From Stenopsyche tienmushanensis (Eukaryota; Arthropoda; Insecta; Trichoptera; Stenopsychidae), in contig WACJ01000385.1 of NCBI GenBank assembly GCA_008973525.1, positions 124,001-188,000 of the forward strand: 64,000 nucleotides of DNA, read 5' to 3'. The notes beneath the pieces were generated by a model. The model had not been told where the DNA came from, ran no database searches, and saw only the letters and a program-made list of their open reading frames with translations. The stretch's first letter is position 1. Every line of letters begins with the position of its first letter. A program made the translations under genes and the position numbers. This document shows positions 48,001 to 58,850 of the stretch, in pieces.

Positions 48001-51000
48001 TATATATACTTGGGTCTGTTTTTGCCCGTTTTTATCCCTCATTTTTGTATGTAGTTCAAGTCTTTTTTTATGCGAATGTGCTTTAAAAAAATATACGACG
48101 AATAAACTGCGTAAAAAATTAATCTTTTGAGGAGTGAGCAAATTTAAAATCGATGAAGTCGTTGATGCCATAATCGCTTTACACCGATTACTTTCTGTCA
48201 GCTCCTATCAGCGTAAGACAATCTTCAATTCGACGCAGAGTCAATTGTAAATAAACACTACATACATACAAGACCACGTCCTTTCTTTACATAAACAATA
48301 CTCAATGGCGTGTTTTCGTTGATGAATTTATTATTGACCAAATATGATTCACACAATATCCTGTCGTTTCTTTGCGTAAACCAATAACAAACTTGAATTC
48401 GAAATGATTATTAGCTGATAAGTTTGGGCTAACGATCTATACAATCGTGCGATGTATGCGGGGAAGCTCTCCGTCTCTGTCTTCCGAACTGCGCTCTGTC
48501 CCTGCCTGTCTCCGAGCTCAATGAACAAGAGTGCTCTTTCTGAATAAGTGGAGGGGGATGCCATACCGTGGCACAGTACTCCTTTATGGGTTAATGGTTA
48601 AATCGTCGCAAAGCTTAATCACCGATTATATTTCTAATAAGACGATTTCAACACAGAAGGATGATGAAATTAAGAACAATTCTAATTGTAAGGAACTCTT
48701 GCCTTCAACATCTTTATGTAATGAACTGGTTCATTTCATCCAGTGATTATCTGGGCCAAGTCCATAAATCATGCCAAATATTATCTTTTAATGATGATAG
48801 TTCTGATATATGTTGGTCGGAGTGAGATCGGATTACTTGGAGTAGGTGGTGGGGATCCTTAGCTTTGTCGCGAAACCGGTCTCAGTGCTCTCCAAACTGT
48901 GGAAGTGGCAGGACGTCAGTTATTGTGAACCTCTGCGCGCCGACCGTGTCACGGAAAAAATGGAATCGACGATCGAGCAACGTTTCAAGTGAACTTTTGC
49001 AACGTGTTGAAATTGAGCCTGATTATTTGGACAATGTTTTCACTGGTGATGAAACCTGGGTTTTTGAATACGACCCAGAAACAAAACGCCAAAGCTCTGA
49101 GTGGCACACCGACCAGCCCCACAAGCCCAAAAAGGCAAGAATGAGCAAATCAAAAGTGAAAACAGTGTTCATTGACTTTTTCGACAGCAAAGGAGTGGTC
49201 CGTAAGGAGTTTCTTCCTCAAGGACAGACAGTTAACGCTGTCTATTACGTGGATGTGCTGGAAAGACTGCGAAAAAGGGTCGTCAGGACGCGAAAAGACA
49301 TCTCCGCTACTTGGCAACTCCATCACGACAACGCGCCTTGCCACAACGCGCTACGAGTCCGCGACTACGCAGACTGTTTTTTGTTCTCTCGGATTAAGAC
49401 AGCCCTGAAAGAAACCCGTTTTCGTTCATAGAAGAGATCCAATCAGTCGTGACGAAGGCCTTGCGAGAGGTTCCCGAAGACGCAGACATGGCAGAGTGGC
49501 TGGAAAAAATGTGTAAAGGCCCAAGGACAGTACATTAAAGAATTTTAAGAGTTTGTGCAAATCTGTTCAATAAATTACTTTAAAAAAAAATTGCATTACT
49601 TTCGGAACGCGCCCTGTATGTATACTGAATGATAACAATAATCGTTTAAAATATATTTTAATAAAGAAATTTTAAGATAAATATGTATTGTGTTTTTATT
49701 TTTATGATTTTTTATTAACTTTTTTTATGCGATTTTTGGTGCATTTTATCACATTGATTTAAAGTTATGCGGTTTTTAAAAATAATGGAACGTATCCCCC
49801 AGTTTTGTATATAGTTCAAGTCTTTTTTTATACGATTTTTTTATGCGACCCCCGAGGAACGTATCTATCGCAAAAAAACAGACCCAAGTGTGTATATATA
49901 TATACAGTAGAACCTCCATTATCCGGACCTCGATTATCCGGATTGTTCAAAATAAAAAAAAATACAATTTGCTGAAGAATTGTGTTCTTTTTTGCTCACG
50001 TATAGAAATACACTCACAAAATAATGAAGAAACAGTTATCAGTTTCCACAAGAAAATAAATTTAAAAGATTGTTGTAACATCACAGCAGATAGTTGGAGT
50101 TCATTAAAAGTATCAACTTTGAAAAATTCATGGAACAAAATCTTGAAAAGACCATTAGTAAGTTCCAGTAAAGCGGTAGAACCTAATATAGAAGACACTG
50201 TGGAAGCAATAGCACAAATATCCATACGTGCTGAATGCGACGAAGATGTAACCGACTGGTTAAATTTCGATGAAAACGATCCTGGATTTCAAAATTTGAA
50301 TGATGAGGAAATAACTGAAGAAATATCTTCCTCGGAAGAACAAGATCCAAAAGACGAAGAAGAGATTTGCGAGGGAGGAGATATTGGTCCTACACATTCT
50401 GAAACTTTTCAGTGTTTAAATGTCGCCATGAAATGACTTGAGAAGCAAGAAGAATGTAAATCAGAACAACTTATATATATATTGAGAATATTTGCGATTT
50501 GGCAGCTTCTAAAAGAAGAGTAAGCTTTAAGCAAAAATCGATCATTGATTTTTTTAATAAAAAATAATTTATTATATGTGTATGTGCATGTAATTCTAAA
50601 TGAGTAAAAATTATTCATATTTTACCTGTCAATTATGATTTTTTTCGATTATCCGGATTTTTCGTTATCCGGACTACTTTCATCCCCAATTAGTCCGGAT
50701 AATCGAGGTTCTACTGTGTATATATATATAAGAAGACTCTTTTTCAATTTTTTTTTAAATACGATTTAAGATTCAACAGCTAGAAAACAATCATAGCATC
50801 GTCAGTGACGCGTTGAAGTTTATGCTGATAATCGTATCAGTATATCATATTTCCGCATACTGGCCGTATGCGGATGATCGTAATCATAGTTATCGAAAAA
50901 TGAATCACGATTGCAGGCAACTGTGATCACAATTCTATTTATCTCAATACATTCGTATTGCTAAGCGAAATCATTAAAGGACACATCAGATACATTTGGA

Positions 51001-52073
51001 ACAACACAATCGGTTATGGCTCAAATTCCGATAAGTTCACAGCCATCATTCACACAAAAGCAAAAAAATATGTGCGAATATCCTTCTCGAAAATAAAAAG
51101 GACTTTCGCATTTGCGAAAGTCCTTTAAACTAGCCCCGCATACGATGTGTTACGCCGCCTAAGGTACGAAATAAAATTTTACCGACTTATATGCGGGCGC
51201 GAATTAAGTGCTGGGGTAAAATATTGCATGGTCTTAAATAACACTTAAAATGACACTGAAGTAGGAGTTTCAAAATATGAAAAATTATACTATAATTGAA
51301 TTTAACACTCGACGACTCGAGGAACGACTAAATAGATGATTAAATTTGTATTATAATAAAAAAAACTTACCCGAGAATAAGTAAGACTGAAAAACTATTC
51401 CCCATCCATTGTATGATTCATAATCAGAGATAATTCTTTCTGTCCGATATTCCCTAGTAGAAATTTCATTAAGATCCTTTGAAACTTCTTCAACACTGAA
51501 GCTTTTATTATCATCGATGATTTCAGCCGTCTCCTCGTTGAATGAAAATCGCTTTATGTAAATGATACCTCCAAGCAAGCAAGCATGATACCAAAATGTT
51601 ACTCTTTTTTCGTATGGAAGTTCTGTCATGTGGGTCATCGAAGGGGTCATAAATTTAACATCTTCTATTCGAGAGACAGAGCGTTGGCACAATATGTCTG
51701 GATTATTTGCTAAATATCGGTTAATTCCGGGATACATAAATTTTCTTATTGCGCCCGTTTTATACATTTCTATGATTTTTCCCACAAATTCATCATGGTT
51801 TGGAAAATCTGATTTTTTCAAGCGACTTTCATCGTTTTGTGTTTGTCTTAAAACCTTTTCTTCTAATGCACCACCTTGGTCTTTCTGCTCAGCATTTGAT
51901 TCGTTTGAAGTCACTTTATCGTGTAAAGTCAAATCATAATGGACTTTTCCAACTTTCCCCGTCAAAAATAAAAGATCTGACAGTTTCGCCGGATTACTAT
52001 CATTTTCAACGATGTACATTCCCAGTAGTTTAGGACCCAAGATAGAACTTTTTTCATATGGGTGCTCTTCCAT
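45004..52073 (-). CDS. DXO/Rai1-like family protein, copy D (predicted dead enzyme)
   Basis: Exons in transcript order 52073-51371, 47799-47559, 45893-45755, 45372-45004; GT-AG, phases 1, 2, 0 as in the other copies; 1452 nt, 483 residues. Recognised by LLGMY at the N terminus, LPYEKRVTFWYHACLLGGII, WGIVFQSYLFSG, HDVYYWHSLDGIMPPKD, FIGYRTWEGI and NLPPIDLYFK. The active-site positions are nearly all replaced: Thr143 for the motif I arginine, GIIYIKR for motif II (no acid), HSLDG for GELDG, VKVRT for VELKS, and LWSLCFL, losing the glutamine. Yet the frame is open across 7 kb and the splice sites are good. It lacks the C-terminal tail of A-C, like E. Introns 1 and 2 are swollen by several transposons. 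Drosophila Cutoff is a known inactive relative of Rai1; a similar non-catalytic role is inference. Confidence 0.83.
46034..47179 (-). mobile_element. hAT-type element with 8-bp TSD, carrying a mariner (gene D intron 2)
   Basis: Ends caatgctccgcaacc (left) and ggttgcggagcactg (right) are inverted repeats. Identical 8-bp flanks gtgtatag lie at 46026-46033 and 47180-47187. Inside each end are gtgtgccg/cggcacac-type strings. Most of the interior is a mariner copy (46151-47041). The same composite is at 54355-55540. Confidence 0.88.
46151..47041 (-). mobile_element. Mariner-like element, ~890 bp, copy 2, nested in hAT
   Basis: Ends atcccgaaagtaagtgtact and aatacacttactttcggaat. The minus strand reads FWDRKGIILVEFLPQRETIN and RYCKTLKNFKRSIVNKRRSR, as in copy 3 (54830-55111). 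Frames are broken and it is inactive. Confidence 0.82.
47277..47490. mobile_element. Tigger/pogo-type MITE, 214 bp
   Basis: Left end cagtcgacccttctatagcg and right end cgctataggaaggctgactg are inverted repeats. A TA precedes the left end. Related single ends: ctacagtcaacttttctata (57572) and acagtcgaccctcctataac (58106). It lies in gene D intron 2, between exon 2 and the hAT composite. Confidence 0.75.
48130..48595 (+). repeat. Unclassified ~500-bp dispersed repeat, copy 3 (gene D intron 1)
   Basis: Starts gagcaaatttaaaatcgatg and gatgccataatcgctttaca, passes the ctctccgtctctgtcttccg block and ends agtactcctttatgggttaa. It runs antisense to gene D, and part of the middle of copy 1 is replaced. 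Confidence 0.7.
48811..49614 (+). mobile_element. Mariner element, 5' truncated, right end intact (gene D intron 1)
   Basis: Right end attgcattactttcggaacg ... ccctg (to 49614) matches the left end at 43565. The frame 48865-49431 contains VSSELLQRVEIEPDYLDNVF, GDETWVFEYDPETKRQS, FFDSKGVVRKEFLPQGQTVN and LHHDNAPCHNA, so the first two catalytic aspartate regions are readable in one frame; the third is shifted. The 5' terminus and most of the DNA-binding domain are absent. Confidence 0.85.
49905..50716 (+). mobile_element. Internally deleted Tigger/pogo element with intact ends
   Basis: Both ends begin cagtagaacctc, followed by attatccgga, as ~25-bp inverted repeats. The flanks are TA within a TA-rich tract (tatata). 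812 bp. An open frame (about 49950-50436) carries SFHKKINLKDCCNITADSWS, TLKNSWNKILKRP and an acidic C-terminal stretch (SSSEEQDPKDEEEI). This is the C-terminal part of a Tigger transposase after the catalytic core, so the DNA-binding and catalytic parts are deleted. Confidence 0.88.
50720..51350. other. Gene D intron 1, end near exon 1; perfect hairpin inside
   Basis: No gene. A perfect 14-bp inverted repeat, aaaggactttcgca / tgcgaaagtccttt, with a 2-base loop lies at 51097-51126. Confidence 0.5.
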
Positions 52074-52099
52074 TTTATTTTATTTTTGGCATTCAATCT

Positions 52100-53200
52100 G
52101 AAAAACACGTTGTCGTCTATGGATAATCAAATACAAAAGTGTAAACAATTTAGACTTTTATTATAAAGGTTCGAGTTCAAATTCGGATTGTGTAAAACTT
52201 TATATCGTACCAGCAAATTTAGAATATCTGAATATTATCATCCACGACCAATCCTCTCGATCCAAGAGTAGCCTGATTTTCTGCTTCTGAAAGAGTAAAT
52301 TTTGAGACGATTAACAACGTAGGGCGCGAATGTAAGACTGATGCAAATTGCAAAAAATAGTAAAAAATAATTATATTTGGTAGTTGTGCTGTAGTTTGTT
52401 TGTCAGTATATTTTAAATCCCAGAGTTAACGCTTCAAAATGGACATTCTCGCACACGGGTCCGTTCGTTTCGCTGGACGCGTCTTCCCTTGGCCAAGACT
52501 TTCGGTCGACTCCGTCTTCTCTTTTGCCAGACTTTTGCATTCCAACCTCGCGCAGAAGAGCGGAAAAAGAGCACTGTTACTCTCGTGAATTATACATACA
52601 CGGTTTTACAGTGACTTCACCCGGGGATATTATTTCTGCCACACCACAGCACCATAGTATCCACAGTATTATGAGAATCAAAGTAAAACCGAGAAGAGAG
52701 ACACGCACTATAACTCGCAAAATTCCCGATTTCCCGACAAATTATTTATTTCTGTCGCTGCAGATGAATACTTATATACTATAATACTTTTATGTAATTC
52801 GTAATTATATTACGGACGAATATAAAAATTCTGAACCCCGTATCTATTATATTTCATATCGATATTCCCATTATTAAAGTCGAGGTGTAGTAAATACATC
52901 ATCGGTAGGGAAAAGTTAATATAACAATTTGAAAAACATATACGTATACGTAGATTAGACAGTTACTACCCCTAGGCATCGCATAAGCTCGCCAATAAGT
53001 AGTTACGCCACTGTTTCCAAGCGTCCAGATTTTGGCGAGAATGTCTCTCTTTAGTAGCCTTCAACATGCTGGTGAAGTGTACGATTTCTGTTAGATGAAA
53101 ATTTCAATCTCGAATTTTTCGGGATTACGTTTACTAATCCCGGGATTCATGAGCACCTAAAACTATCCGGGATCCTGGGATTGGATTCCCTAGTCCCAGG
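52100..53200. other. Upstream flank of gene D
   Basis: 52150-52330 resembles the tRNA-like head and following sequence of B/C intron 1 (aaaggttcgagttcaaattcgg; tagcctgattttctg). 52430-52560 is locally GC-richer and could include a gene D promoter. 52755-52880 is the inverted partner of 19437-19562. 53120-53200 repeats 26370-26455. Confidence 0.4.
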
Positions 53201-53209
53201 CTATAAAGT

Positions 53210-54340
53210 CAAGGGTTAAAAACTGAGTCCAGGGGACCTCACACTTAAATTGCGCCAAGGACCTCACAAATGCTGAATCCGCCACTGATCAGTGTTAATC
53301 GAAAAAACGTTAAACGAGGGTTAATTGAATAGTTGAAATGGTTGAATAGAAAAAGTAACTCATTCCGCTCTGCTTACTCGAAAGCGGCTGTGTGTTTCGT
53401 GCAGCGCTTTTGCATATGCTTTTCAAGTTTCGCCTAAAGTTGGCGTTATACATATTCAAAAGATTGCTAAAATATTTCTAAAAATATCAAAGTGCGAAGA
53501 TAAACACAAGCGCACTCGAAAAAGCGATTAACTGCACGTTGCTGCAGACAAATCAAAGGTCAATCGATTGCATCATCATATCACAACAAAAAATGAAAAC
53601 AGAAGATTTTTTACAGAGTATATCTGCTGCTAAAAATTATTTAGCCAAGAAGGAGCGGTATTTGATTATTAAATTAAAAAAGTGGTTCCAACATTCCCTA
53701 GATTTGCGTTTTTTGTGGCAAGTTTTGATGCTTGTCATCGTTGCGGGCCCCAAAGAGGTTGTATCGGGAGCCATTGCTATTTATTGCAGCATCCGAATAA
53801 TTCATTAGTCGGCCGTTGATTCAAGTCCAATCAGGATAAATTTATAAGGTTTCAAGTTCAAGTAGAAAGTTACTTAATACCTTTATGGAACCGGTTCTGC
53901 AAACGAAGCCACCTACTCACTAAACACACTCTCACTGCGCCATTGCAAAACTTCAATGAGTCACAGGATATGGAATCATGATATGAATTTAAAAATAGAC
54001 TTCCTAAACAACGTTCACCAGTTTGGCATTGTTTACAAAACGAGCGTTCAGATCCATAGAAACTTGATGAAAACGATGATTATTTAAAATATGTACAGAT
54101 GTGCTTGACCCAAAATCAATTAAAGCAATCAGCTCTTCGGTTAAACTCTAATTTATTTCCACACAAATTACATTGACTGCTACGGTATATTTTGATAAAC
54201 GGAAGTTGCTATCTTCCTTTCTCTTGCTTGATTGCGCTAACGTACGAGGACAATTCAAATATAACCCGGAATTTTGCTGCAAAAGTTTATTAGTGATATA
54301 TAAAAATACAAATGGAGTATCTTATTTTTCTACGTATCAT
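53210..54340. other. Intergenic between D and E, nothing recognised
   Basis: The open frames at 53539-53808 and 54173-54436 have no family-like content. Confidence 0.35.
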
Positions 54341-54354
54341 ACAATACAATATAA

Positions 54355-55540
54355 CAGTGCTCCGCAACCGGTGTGCCACGGCACACTGGTGTGCCGTGAG
54401 CCGGTACAGGTGTGCCGCGGTCATTTTTCTAAATAATTTTTCAACGGTCTTCCAGCGCCTGTCGCCTACTTATATCGCCAGACAGTGTCTTTTTTTTCTT
54501 TTATTTGTGTATGAAATATATTCCGAAAGTAAGTGTACTGTAAGCATAACGGGCTGTGGTTTTTTTGTTTTTTGAGAGTTGGCAATACTGGGTGGCAGAG
54601 GAAGATTTTCTGACAAAACGAGCTTCTCAGTAACATGGTAGTACGTAAACTCATGTTGTAGTGTCCAGTTGCGTGAAAGATGTCATCAAGAAATCCCGCC
54701 AAGTGCGATCCACGTTCTGTGATCCCTTTGACTTGAATTTGAAAGTGGGGATTTTCTGAATTCTATTGTGACTGGAAATGAAATATGGGTGGCTCATTAC
54801 ATACTTGAATAAAAAAAACAGCCGTCACAGTGGCATCACACCAATTTCTCATGTGCCAAAAAATTAAAAACCACAATTTCTTACCCAAAAAAATCATAGC
54901 CTCAGTGTTTTGGGATCGAAAAGGCATAATTTTGGTCGAATTTCTGCCTCAGAGAGAGACCATAAATGCACAACGATATTGTAAGACCCTAAAAAATTTC
55001 AAAAGAAGCATTGTAAACAAAAGGAGGAGTAGGCTGAGAAGTGTGCTTGTTGCACTACAACGCTCGTTCTCACACAGCCTTGGCCATCAAGGCGCTCTTG
55101 GATTTATTTGATTGGGATGTTATGAATCACCCTCCGTATTGGCGCCTTCAGATTATAACCCTTTCTCCTTCTTGAAAAAACACATGGGTAGAATTAAATT
55201 TTCAACCGACGAACAGGTGCAGAAAGAAGTTTTGAAATGAGGGAAGAGGCTGACGGAAGAGTTCTTCGAGAAGGGCATAAAGAAGCTTGTGATTAAACGG
55301 GATGGCGATTATATTGAAATAGCTATAGCTAACAAGTGTATCAACAATATCCTGTTTTTTTTTTAAAAAACACTTTTTCAAAAAAATATAAAAGTACATT
55401 TACTTTCCGGATATATCTCGTACTATGGCGAAAGCTATTTTAAAATAAATAAAAAAATCAATATCTATTATTTTAACTTTTGATGTGCCGCAAATTTAAA
55501 AGAAGAACTTTGGTGTGCCGTAGGTGAAAAAAGGTTGATG
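54355..55540 (+). mobile_element. hAT-type composite with mariner, second copy, right end truncated
   Basis: Left end cagtgctccgcaaccggtgt is intact. The order of parts equals 46034-47179 reversed: GTGTGCCG block, cttccagcgcctgtcgccta, mariner (54530-55412), tactatggcgaaagctattt, gatgtgccgc. It stops at ggttg, where the unclassified dispersed repeat begins (55537). Confidence 0.83.
54530..55412 (+). mobile_element. Mariner-like element, ~890 bp, copy 3, nested in hAT
   Basis: Ends attccgaaagtaagtgtact and agtacatttactttccggat. The frame 54830-55111 reads FWDRKGIILVEFLPQRETIN and SIVNKRRSRLRSVLVALQRS. Other parts are frameshifted. Confidence 0.82.
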
Positions 55541-56040
55541 TTATAATCGTTTTACACCGATTATTTTCTGTCAACTCCTATCAGCGTAAGACAATCTTCA
55601 ATTCGAGGCAGAGTCAATTGTAAATGAACACTTGATAGCGCATACAAGATCACGTAATTTCTTTACATAAACAATACACAAAAAATCGATTCATTTGCTC
55701 CTCCTTTAGAAGGAAATTATAATTGGACAAAGACTCATGCAACACGCAGCGAAGAACAGCAAGCAGTTAAATAAACAAACACTCTCGATAACACACAATA
55801 TTCGGTCGTTTCTTTGCGTAAACAAATAACACATTTGAAATCGAAATCATTATTAGTCGATAAATTTGGGCGATACAATCGTGCGATGCATGCGGGGAAG
55901 CTCTCCGTCTCAGTCTCTCGAACTGCGCTAAGTTCTCTCTGTCTCTATCTGCCTCGGAGCTTCAATGCACAAGAGTGCTCTTTCTGAATAGTGGAGGGGA
56001 TAACGGAGGGTCTTCGATAGTACTCCCGTAGGAGTTAAAT
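55537..56040 (+). repeat. Unclassified ~500-bp dispersed repeat, copy 4
   Basis: Same orientation as copies 1 and 3. It starts at ttgatgttataatcgtttta and ends agtactcccgtaggagttaa. It abuts and apparently truncates the hAT composite. Confidence 0.7.
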
Positions 56041-56630
56041 GCAACTCAACTGATCTCGTGAATACCCACCGATCATCATCAATTCAATGAACCTAATGCT
56101 AAGTTTTTAATTGATTTATTAATAAGATAAATAGTAAAAAATAAAGAGATAAAAGTTTGTCAAACTCCTTCCAAAAATGAACGCGCGACATTTTGCAAAG
56201 ATTTGTGCAAACAAAAGTGAATTAAATTTGTTTGATTTCATTGGATGTTTCACGGGATAAACATTTTTTTATCAACTTATTATATTATATTGTAAAATGA
56301 ACATGACAGCGTAATATTAGTATTGGGATCCCCCGATTACTCTTATAATCTTATCTGTGCTTTCACATCAATTTTCGAATTCCGAGAAATATTTTTTAGC
56401 ACGTAATGTATTCTGATATCCCGCAATAACAATTTATAAAATGATCCCTGGTATTATATTTTTCATTTACAGCCAGTTTTTAAATCCATAAAACACGCAT
56501 ATAATTTTAAAAGAACCGATGAAATACCCTTATTGGTCGCGTTTAATTATTTTTTTTAGAATAGAAATAAGCATTCGCATCTCGTCAGTAAAATGAGATA
56601 TCAATTTCTTCAATTTATGAGGGTAGCTAT

Positions 56631-56730
56631 CAGGGCTGTAACTAGGGCGTGGCAAAGCAGGCGCCTGCCACGGGCGCAACTGGGCTTGGGGCGCAAAACG
56701 CAGGATACCGACCCGATTGAAAGCTGAAAG
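56631..56730 (+). mobile_element. CAGGG-type hAT left end
   Basis: cagggctgtaactagggcgt followed by gcaggcgcctgccacgggcg and gggcgcaaaacgcaggatac, as at 29743. A right end of the family (gcgggcgcctgctttgccac ... ttgttacggcccg) is at 58800-58847, but the two flanks do not match, so I do not join them. Confidence 0.6.
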
Positions 56731-57423
56731 AAACACCTAAGAATACTTAAGCCATCGCTAGAACACACAATGAGGGTCAGTCATTCTGTCTCGTGTTATT
56801 GTATTAGATTAATGGGAGTCCTGAGAGAAATTGGATTTGTGTGGACGCATCTATATTTACCTCAATTTAAAATTAATTCACTTTAATTTTAAATTATATA
56901 TGTGTCCCATAACTTTTAGGACTGTCTGTACAACATAAAGTATTGGTTATCATGACCACAATTCAAGTTCAGCGAAATTAGCATCCAGTGTGCAGCGTGC
57001 ATTGTCAGAGTGCAGACAGCTTGCGTTAAAGGTATCCGTTTTATATTAATACTTTTATTTGATGATCGTTTATTGCCTTCTCTTGTTTAACCACACTAGT
57101 TCTATTAACTGAATTTTAAGAATGATATTACTATCAATCAAATGCGATTAAATGTACAATTGACGATTCATTATGTCGAGTCATTTTGTTTATTTTAACC
57201 ATGCGTCAACGTTTATCAACGGGTCCATTCTGTACTGTTACTTAGATGCCCAATTCGTATATATACGTCAAAATGGGGCACAGAAAACATTATTTTATTA
57301 TCTCCTTCTTTTACTATCTCCTTAACTGCCCAAGTCGTCTATATGCGTCAAATTTACAAGACACTTATTTTCTAAAATTTTGCCTAAGATCACTGTTAAA
57401 AATAGATATAAAAAATTGCGTAT

Positions 57424-57600
57424 ATGACTGACGGTAGGGGCATACCCGTTCTAAATATAGCTTATAAATTGTTTACAAGAACTCTTATCGGACGACTGTT
57501 GCTCATCGTGGAGGCACTTCTCGGTGAGTACCAAAGCAGTTTTAGACCCCGCAGGTCTACTGTGGACCAACTACAGTCAACTTTTCTATAGAACGCATTT
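57424..57600 (+). mobile_element. Non-LTR reverse transcriptase fragment
   Basis: Reads GRGIPVLNIAYKLFTRTLIG, LGEYQSSFRPRRSTVDQL. This is the RT region with RGI.LL....K.....L..RL and EYQ.GFR..RST.DQ, as in many LINE RTs. It is preceded by an unrelated frame and ends after ~55 codons. Confidence 0.75.
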
Positions 57601-58144
57601 CTATAGGAATTTTATCTCATAGCCTTTGCGATGATCTTTTCGTATGGTAGGTTCTCTATGTATATTTAGTCGGTAGCTGTTTATCTCTTGATTTTGCTTA
57701 ACATTTTTGGCGAATCACTATCGAAAAACATTCCAGAGATAACACAGTATTTGTATAGCAGTGGAACAAATTATCATGATGTAAATCGATGAACACGTTT
57801 TTTTAATAAATGTATGGAAGTAAGAATTTTTCTTAGCGATGCATAAAGACAAATGGTTGTGCTTAATGTGCAAACTGATCGTTGTTCTACCAAAGAGAGG
57901 TTATCTGTCGTTGTGATTATCTCTGTAGTCGTGATTATCATCAAAAAAAAAAAAGTCAATCCCGAGAAAAAAATTAAATTGAAAAGTAGCTCCCAAGCTA
58001 TAAAAGGTTGAAGTTAGCAATGCTGATAAAATTTCAACTGATAAAACTCCTTTCTGCTGACACACGTGCTAAAATACGCAAAATCTCCGATTTATCAATA
58101 AATTACAGTCGACCCTCCTATAACGGCGGGATAGGAACCAGGGT

Positions 58145-58311
58145 ATAAGGCCCGATTCACACTATGGTGCCATTAACGATTCGATCTCACTCTTAGTCTC
58201 GGTCCGGTCAAATATTCTCATACAAGAAACGGAATTAGAATTCTTGTGTAAGAATATTTGATCGGAGCGAGATCTAACCGTCAACGGCACCACAGTGTGG
58301 ATCGGGCCTTA
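58145..58311. mobile_element. Foldback element F7 (GGCCCGATCCACAC family)
   Basis: Ends taaggcccgattcacac and gtgtggatcgggcctta. The arms pair through cgatctcactcttagtctcg and gatcggagcgagatctaacc. It is inserted next to a Tigger-like end (cagtcgaccctcctataac), apparently within gggtata. Confidence 0.75.
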
Positions 58312-58439
58312 CTGTTTTACAAAAAAGTCTATGATTGAAAGTGAATAGACGCTAGGTTGAATCCGAAATTATACAGATCATAGAAAATGCCACAAAAAGC
58401 ACTAAAAGAGGACGGAGTGGCCACGAGGTTTGTATGTCC

Positions 58440-58850
58440 GATCGGTCCGCTTTTCGAACCGCTGATATGACGAATGAGCACCTCGCGATCGGATGTCATA
58501 CCTGAACATGTCTGCAGAACGATTACAAACTCTCATTATGAAACGGAGGTGTCTGAAGAAGACTGATAGGGTGGGTTGTTTAAATTTTACAATCGATCTT
58601 ATTTTATGTCTTTATTTTATTGCTGGATAGGTTTGTCCAAATTTTTAAGCGATAACGAATAAAAGGGGGATTAGACATCTTAGCATATATATTAAAAAAA
58701 CGAACAGAATCAGTCAGTGTTGGTTCATGTAACGTAAAATAAAAACCGTGCGCAGTTCGCGACCCGGTCGGTATTCTGTGTTTTGCGTCCCAAGCTCAGT
58801 TGTGCCCGTGGCGGGCGCCTGCTTTGCCACGCCCTTGTTACGGCCCGGCG
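58440..58850 (+). repeat. Repeat partner of 35990-36360 ending in a CAGGG-type hAT right end
   Basis: See 35990-36360. The terminal part is gtgcccgtggcgggcgcctg, ctttgccacgcccttgttac, ggcccg. Confidence 0.55.

Noticed and set aside
53539..53808. 89-residue frame between genes D and E
   Set aside because: No motif and no repeat partner; plausible chance frame.
56631..58847. Single 2.2-kb CAGGG-type hAT element joining the left end at 56631 and right end at 58847
   Set aside because: The 8-bp flanks do not match (gtagctat versus gcgtctac) and unrelated elements lie between, so these are probably separate fragments.
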